Positions 4,576 through 8,208 of a stretch of 8,208 nt of DNA are shown one piece after another. The notes beneath the pieces are model-generated. The model made no database searches. It was not told the DNA's origin and saw only the letters and a program-made list of their open reading frames with translations. A program made the position numbers and the translations under genes. Source of the DNA: an uncultured Solobacterium sp. GTDB lineage: Bacteria; Bacillota_I; Bacilli_A; Erysipelotrichales; Erysipelotrichaceae. Within the stretch, counting starts at the first letter, position 1; the number at the start of each line of letters is the position of its first letter. The stretch is from the NCBI GenBank assembly GCA_937910655.1, contig CALEMV010000252.1, positions 1-8,208 of the forward strand, given 5' to 3'.

Positions 4576-6406
4576 ACTCTGCTTCTTCACTGAATTGTGA
4601 ATTGTAGAGATTTGCGTAGAACCCATTTTTAGCTAGTAGTTCATCGTGAGTGCCGATTTCCACAATGTCACCATGATCCATAACTAAGATCATATCTGCG
4701 TTTTTAATAGTGGATAAGCGGTGTGCGATGATGAAGGATGTCTTACCTTTCATCAGGTTTTCCATGCCTTTTTGAATTAAGATTTCTGTACGTGTATCCA
4801 CGGAAGATGTTGCCTCATCTAGGATTAAAATCTTAGGGTCACTCAAGAAGGCGCGTGCAATGGTAAGTAACTGCTTTTGACCTTGTGAGATGTTTGTGGA
4901 TTCTTCGTTGATAACTGTTTCATATCCATTTTCAAGGGTGCGAATGAAGTGGTCTACATAGGCTTGGTCTGCCGCATGCATGACTTCTTCGTCGGTTGCG
5001 TTTAATTTACCGTAGCGGATATTATCCATAATTGTGCCAGAGAATAACCAAGCATCCTGTAATACCATACCAAAACTATTGCGTAACTGACCACGTGCAA
5101 TATCCTTTGTATTAATGCCATCGATAAAGATATTACCGCTATTTGTTTCGTAGAAACGCATCAGTAACTTTACGATTGTTGTCTTACCAGCACCTGTTGG
5201 TCCAACAATCGCTACCTGTGCACCTGGTTTAATATATGCATTAAAGTTATGGATGATTGTCTTTTCTGGGGTGTAACCAAAGACCACATTCTCGAATGTG
5301 ACTTGACCTTTGAGAGTACTATTACCATATTTATCCATGATATTGATAGAGTCGGCTTTATCAGGAGTCTGTTCTGGCTCTTCTAGGAATTCAAATACAC
5401 GTTCAGCAGCAGCTGCGGTAGATTGTAATACGTTCATAATCTGGGCTGTCTGTGTGATTGGTTGATTAAAGCTACGTACATATTGAATGAAGGCTTGAAT
5501 ATCACCGATTGCTAGGCCGTTATGAAGGGATAAGTATCCACCAAGTACACAACATCCAACATAACCAATATTTCCAATCAAACTTGTAATTGGCTGCATT
5601 AATCCACTAATAAACTGAGACTTCCAAGCAGATGTATACAGTTCTTCATTCATCTTGTTAAATGTACTGATGGAACGCTCTTCTCCATTGAAGGCCTTCA
5701 TAACGATGTGTCCACCATACATCTCTTCAATATGACCATTGACTTCACCGAGTGTCTTTTGTTGTTGGATGAAGTACTTCTGTCCATTTTTAACAACTGA
5801 CATTGCCGCAACAGCGGAAAGTGGCACAATAATCAAAGCCATTAACGTCATCTGCCATGAAATGGTAATCATCATGTATAGGATGCCAATAATGGTAATC
5901 AAGGAAGTGAAGATCATCTGTATCGATTGGGTTAATGATTGTGACATCGTATCAACATCATTTGTAATACGTGATAATACTTCACCATGCGTTTGTTTAT
6001 CGTAATAGTTTAGTGGTAAACGATTGATCTTCAAAGAGATTTCTTCTCTTAAGCGATACGTTACCTTCTGTGTAACACCTGACATAATCCATGCTTGAAT
6101 GTAGGAGAGAATGCCAGAGAGGATATATATTCCAAGTAATATAAGTAGTGTATGTTTAATTCCATCGATATCGATGGAACCTGTTCCACTATATTTGGCA
6201 ATCAATCCTTGGACTAGCTTTGTGGTCGCATTGCCTAAAATTTTAGGACCAATGATTGTGAAGATGGTTGAGCCAACCGCAAAGAGAATGACGAAGAAGA
6301 TTGCAATGCGAAATGGTTTTAGATACTTCAATAAAGTAGATAGTGTTTTCGATAAGTTTTTCGCCTTCTCGTTGGAAGTGCTCATCATCATACGTCTTTG
6401 ACTCAT
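4574..6406 (-). CDS. ABC exporter half-transporter, second subunit with the catalytic ATPase site (TM288/LmrD-like)
   Basis: The protein has 610 residues: a six-helix type IV exporter membrane domain (about 30-330) fused to an ATPase domain. Motifs: Walker A GPTGAGKT (402-409), Q-loop Gln450, signature ISQGQ (506-510), Walker B ILILD (526-530) with catalytic Glu531, D-loop SSVD, and switch His562. Walker A, Walker B and the switch histidine are complete, while the signature has Gln in place of the first Gly of SGGQ. This is the pattern of the TM288/LmrD side of heterodimeric exporters, so it should pair with the product of the gene upstream. The start is ATG 6406, overlapping the upstream stop as ATGA, with GAGGAG (complement of 6415-6420) 8 bases before it. 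Location is the cytoplasmic membrane. Substrate is unknown; multidrug, lipid or peptide export are all possible. The reading frame is intact and a terminator follows at once. Confidence 0.95.
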   Translation of the reverse strand: MSQRRMMMSTSNEKAKNLSKTLSTLLKYLKPFRIAIFFVILFAVGSTIFTIIGPKILGNATTKLVQGLIAKYSGTGSIDIDGIKHTLLILLGIYILSGILSYIQAWIMSGVTQKVTYRLREEISLKINRLPLNYYDKQTHGEVLSRITNDVDTMSQSLTQSIQMIFTSLITIIGILYMMITISWQMTLMALIIVPLSAVAAMSVVKNGQKYFIQQQKTLGEVNGHIEEMYGGHIVMKAFNGEERSISTFNKMNEELYTSAWKSQFISGLMQPITSLIGNIGYVGCCVLGGYLSLHNGLAIGDIQAFIQYVRSFNQPITQTAQIMNVLQSTAAAAERVFEFLEEPEQTPDKADSINIMDKYGNSTLKGQVTFENVVFGYTPEKTIIHNFNAYIKPGAQVAIVGPTGAGKTTIVKLLMRFYETNSGNIFIDGINTKDIARGQLRNSFGMVLQDAWLFSGTIMDNIRYGKLNATDEEVMHAADQAYVDHFIRTLENGYETVINEESTNISQGQKQLLTIARAFLSDPKILILDEATSSVDTRTEILIQKGMENLMKGKTSFIIAHRLSTIKNADMILVMDHGDIVEIGTHDELLAKNGFYANLYNSQFSEEAE

Positions 6407-8208
6407 TCTCCCAACTCCTCTCTACTTAACTGTGAGTGTGCGATTTCTTGGTATACTTCACAGTTCTTTAATAACTCTTCGTGTGTTCCAATACCAGCCA
6501 TCTTGCCTTGATCTAGAACAATGATCTTATCTGCATGCATGATGGAGCTGATACGTTGTGCAACAATAAATACCGTTGCGTGTTTCTTGGCGATGAGTCC
6601 TGCAAGTGCAGTACGTAGTTTTGCGTCAGTCGCATAGTCTAATGCACTAAAGGTATCATCGAAGATATAAACCTGTGCATCTTTCGCAAGTGCTCTTGCG
6701 ATGGAGAGACGTTGTTTCTGACCGCCAGATACGTTTGTGCCACCTTGAGCAATTGGCTCATTCACTCCATTTGGCATGCGGTCTACAAATTCCTTCGCTT
6801 GTGAAATGGATAGTGCTTCTTCCATCTTTTTATCACTTAGATTTTCATCTGCGTATCGAAGGTTGGATGCGATTGTGCCGCTAAAGAGAATCCCTTTCTG
6901 GGGAACATAACCAATTCGATCACGTAATTCTTTTTGTGATACATCACGAATATCAATATCGCCAAAGCGAATTGAACCTTCCGTTACATCAAAGAAACGA
7001 GGTAGTAAGTTAACTAATGTAGTTTTACCAGAACCGGTTGATCCAATAAAGGCAACGGTCTCTTCAGGGTTAGCGGTAAAGTGAATGTCTTCCAATACAT
7101 TTTCTTCCGCATTTGCGTATTTGAATGAGACGTGGTTGAAGGTAATTGGTGCATTTTCTTTTGGTAAGTGTTTCGGTTCAACTGGATCATGGATCGTAGG
7201 CTCTGTTTCAAGAACTTCAAAAATACGTTTTGCGGAAACAGAGGAGCGAGGAATCATAATAAAGATCATCGCAATAATCATAAATGACATTAAGATTTCT
7301 GTTGCGTATTGAAGGAATGCCATCATATCACCAATCTGCATCGTACCTGCATCTACTTGGTTTGTGCCAATCCAGATAATTGCGACAGATAATGCGCTTA
7401 GCGCAAAGGTCATAATTGGCATTGGTAAGCCCATTACTCGATTTAAGAATAGATTTAACTTTGTAATATCGTCATTTACTTTTTTAAAGCGTTGTTCTTC
7501 ATACTTTTCATTATCAAATGCACGAATGACTAACATACCTTCAAGTTGTTCACGTGATACACGATTTAATTGGTCGACAAGCTCTTGGGACTGCTTAAAC
7601 TTCGGCATTGTGAAGGAGAAGATAACGATCATAAGTGTAATCAAACCTGCAACGCTCCATGCAAGCAAGGAAACAAGCGAAGAGTAGTGAATAACTTTAA
7701 ATAGGGAGGTAAATCCCATAAATGGTGCGAACAATACAATTCGTAAGAACATTGTTAGAACTGTCTGTACCTGTTGTATATCATTTGTTGTACGTGTAAT
7801 GAGAGATGCGGTTGAAAAGCGTGAGAATTCTGCAGAAGAGAAGGTTTCAACTTTCGCAAATACATCACGACGTAAATCACGGCTGGCTGCAGTAGCTGTT
7901 CGTGAAGAGAGATAGGATGAACCAATCGCACAAACTGTAGCGAGTAATGATATCGCTAGCATCCAAAGACCTTCCTGCATGATATAGCGATTCTGGATGG
8001 CCGCTGTATCCATCTGTAGGTCTTGATAAACTTTATTAACAGCTAATGTTTGTGCAGCTGTTAGATTTGCGTCAGTATATTTCGCCAGCATCGCATCAAA
8101 CTGATCTACTATCTGTTCTTTCAGTTGCGGTTGTAGTACAAGTGCTTGATACAACTGTGAAGAGCTATCGAGTTTGAAGTTTTTAAGTATCTCTTCATTT
8201 TCTAATAA
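6403..8208 (-). CDS. ABC exporter half-transporter, first subunit with degenerate ATPase site (TM287/LmrC-like), 5' end outside window
   Basis: The reading frame is open to the right edge, so 601 residues are visible and the start codon and first membrane helix are missing. The TTG at 8154 is an internal Leu codon, not a start. Counting from the edge, residues 1 to about 78 are a hydrophilic, helical-looking segment before the next membrane helix (about 81-102); by topology this should be a long loop outside the cell between helices 1 and 2. The ATPase domain shows Walker A GSTGSGKTT (389-397), Q-loop Gln437, signature VSGGQ (493-497), and Walker B ending in Asp517. The catalytic Glu is replaced by Asp518 and the switch His by Gln551 (AQRISSI). 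These two changes mark the non-hydrolysing site of heterodimeric exporters such as TM287/288. Its canonical signature would complete the active site of the partner encoded downstream with ATGA overlap. Confidence 0.95.
   Translation of the reverse strand, partial: LLENEEILKNFKLDSSSQLYQALVLQPQLKEQIVDQFDAMLAKYTDANLTAAQTLAVNKVYQDLQMDTAAIQNRYIMQEGLWMLAISLLATVCAIGSSYLSSRTATAASRDLRRDVFAKVETFSSAEFSRFSTASLITRTTNDIQQVQTVLTMFLRIVLFAPFMGFTSLFKVIHYSSLVSLLAWSVAGLITLMIVIFSFTMPKFKQSQELVDQLNRVSREQLEGMLVIRAFDNEKYEEQRFKKVNDDITKLNLFLNRVMGLPMPIMTFALSALSVAIIWIGTNQVDAGTMQIGDMMAFLQYATEILMSFMIIAMIFIMIPRSSVSAKRIFEVLETEPTIHDPVEPKHLPKENAPITFNHVSFKYANAEENVLEDIHFTANPEETVAFIGSTGSGKTTLVNLLPRFFDVTEGSIRFGDIDIRDVSQKELRDRIGYVPQKGILFSGTIASNLRYADENLSDKKMEEALSISQAKEFVDRMPNGVNEPIAQGGTNVSGGQKQRLSIARALAKDAQVYIFDDTFSALDYATDAKLRTALAGLIAKKHATVFIVAQRISSIMHADKIIVLDQGKMAGIGTHEELLKNCEVYQEIAHSQLSREELGE
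6415..6420 (-). promoter_or_regulatory. Ribosome binding site of the second ABC subunit
   Basis: GAGGAG on the minus strand, 8 bases before ATG 6406, lies within the last codons of the first subunit. It fixes the start at 6406 over the three consecutive in-frame Met codons at residues 6-8, which have no comparable site. Confidence 0.7.

Noticed and set aside
7364..7687. Plus-strand reading frame of 107 codons
   Set aside because: It is a shadow of the ABC transporter membrane-domain coding sequence, with no ribosome site or promoter supporting it.
8152..8154. TTG at 8154 as start of the first ABC subunit
   Set aside because: The frame continues open to position 8208, the first membrane helix would be missing, and no ribosome site stands upstream.

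Overview
The window reads as chromosomal DNA of a low-GC, Gram-positive bacterium of the phylum Bacillota. The clues are strong AGGAGG-type ribosome sites, A+T-rich sigma-A promoters, short leaders, tight U-tract terminators, an OhrR very close to that of Bacillus, an AsnA-type asparagine synthetase, and a pyridine-nucleotide-independent-looking thioredoxin reductase of a kind known from clostridia. A Clostridia or Erysipelotrichia lineage would fit, but the genus cannot be read from the sequence. There are no RNA genes, insertion sequences, CRISPR arrays or phage genes. This is compact housekeeping and stress-response DNA, and almost every base has an assignable role.

Layout. Positions 41-1639 (minus strand) hold a two-gene unit: a small PadR repressor followed, with a 4-base ATGA overlap, by a protein joining an N-terminal HAAS/DUF1700 domain to a DUF4097 beta-repeat domain. 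Its promoter lies inside a perfect inverted repeat that probably is the PadR operator. Positions 1641-2709 (minus) hold asnA, with its own promoter and terminator. A 185-base divergent intergenic region then separates asnA from a plus-strand operon (2810-4213). That operon encodes a thioredoxin-reductase-like flavoprotein that keeps its FAD site and CxxC pair but has lost the NADPH-binding motifs, and an OhrR-type peroxide sensor. Converging on it from the right is a monofunctional chorismate mutase (4234-4521, minus). The rest (4574-8208, minus) is an operon of two ABC exporter half-transporters that overlap by ATGA. The upstream one runs off the right edge of the window. Together they have the asymmetric ATP sites of a TM287/288- or LmrCD-type heterodimer.

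How the genes work together. Three separate pairs are visible: PadR with HAAS-DUF4097 (probably envelope or membrane-stress sensing), the flavoprotein with OhrR (probably thiol and peroxide stress), and the two ABC halves (efflux of an unknown substrate). asnA and the chorismate mutase are single-gene units of amino-acid metabolism. Four of the terminators begin inside the stop codon of the gene they end, and the promoter of the chorismate mutase gene appears to take its -35 element from the terminator hairpin of the ABC operon.

The most interesting points are the degenerate NADPH domain of the flavoprotein and its pairing with OhrR, the absence of a membrane span in the HAAS-DUF4097 protein, and the terminator/promoter overlap. 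No clearly new multi-gene system is visible.
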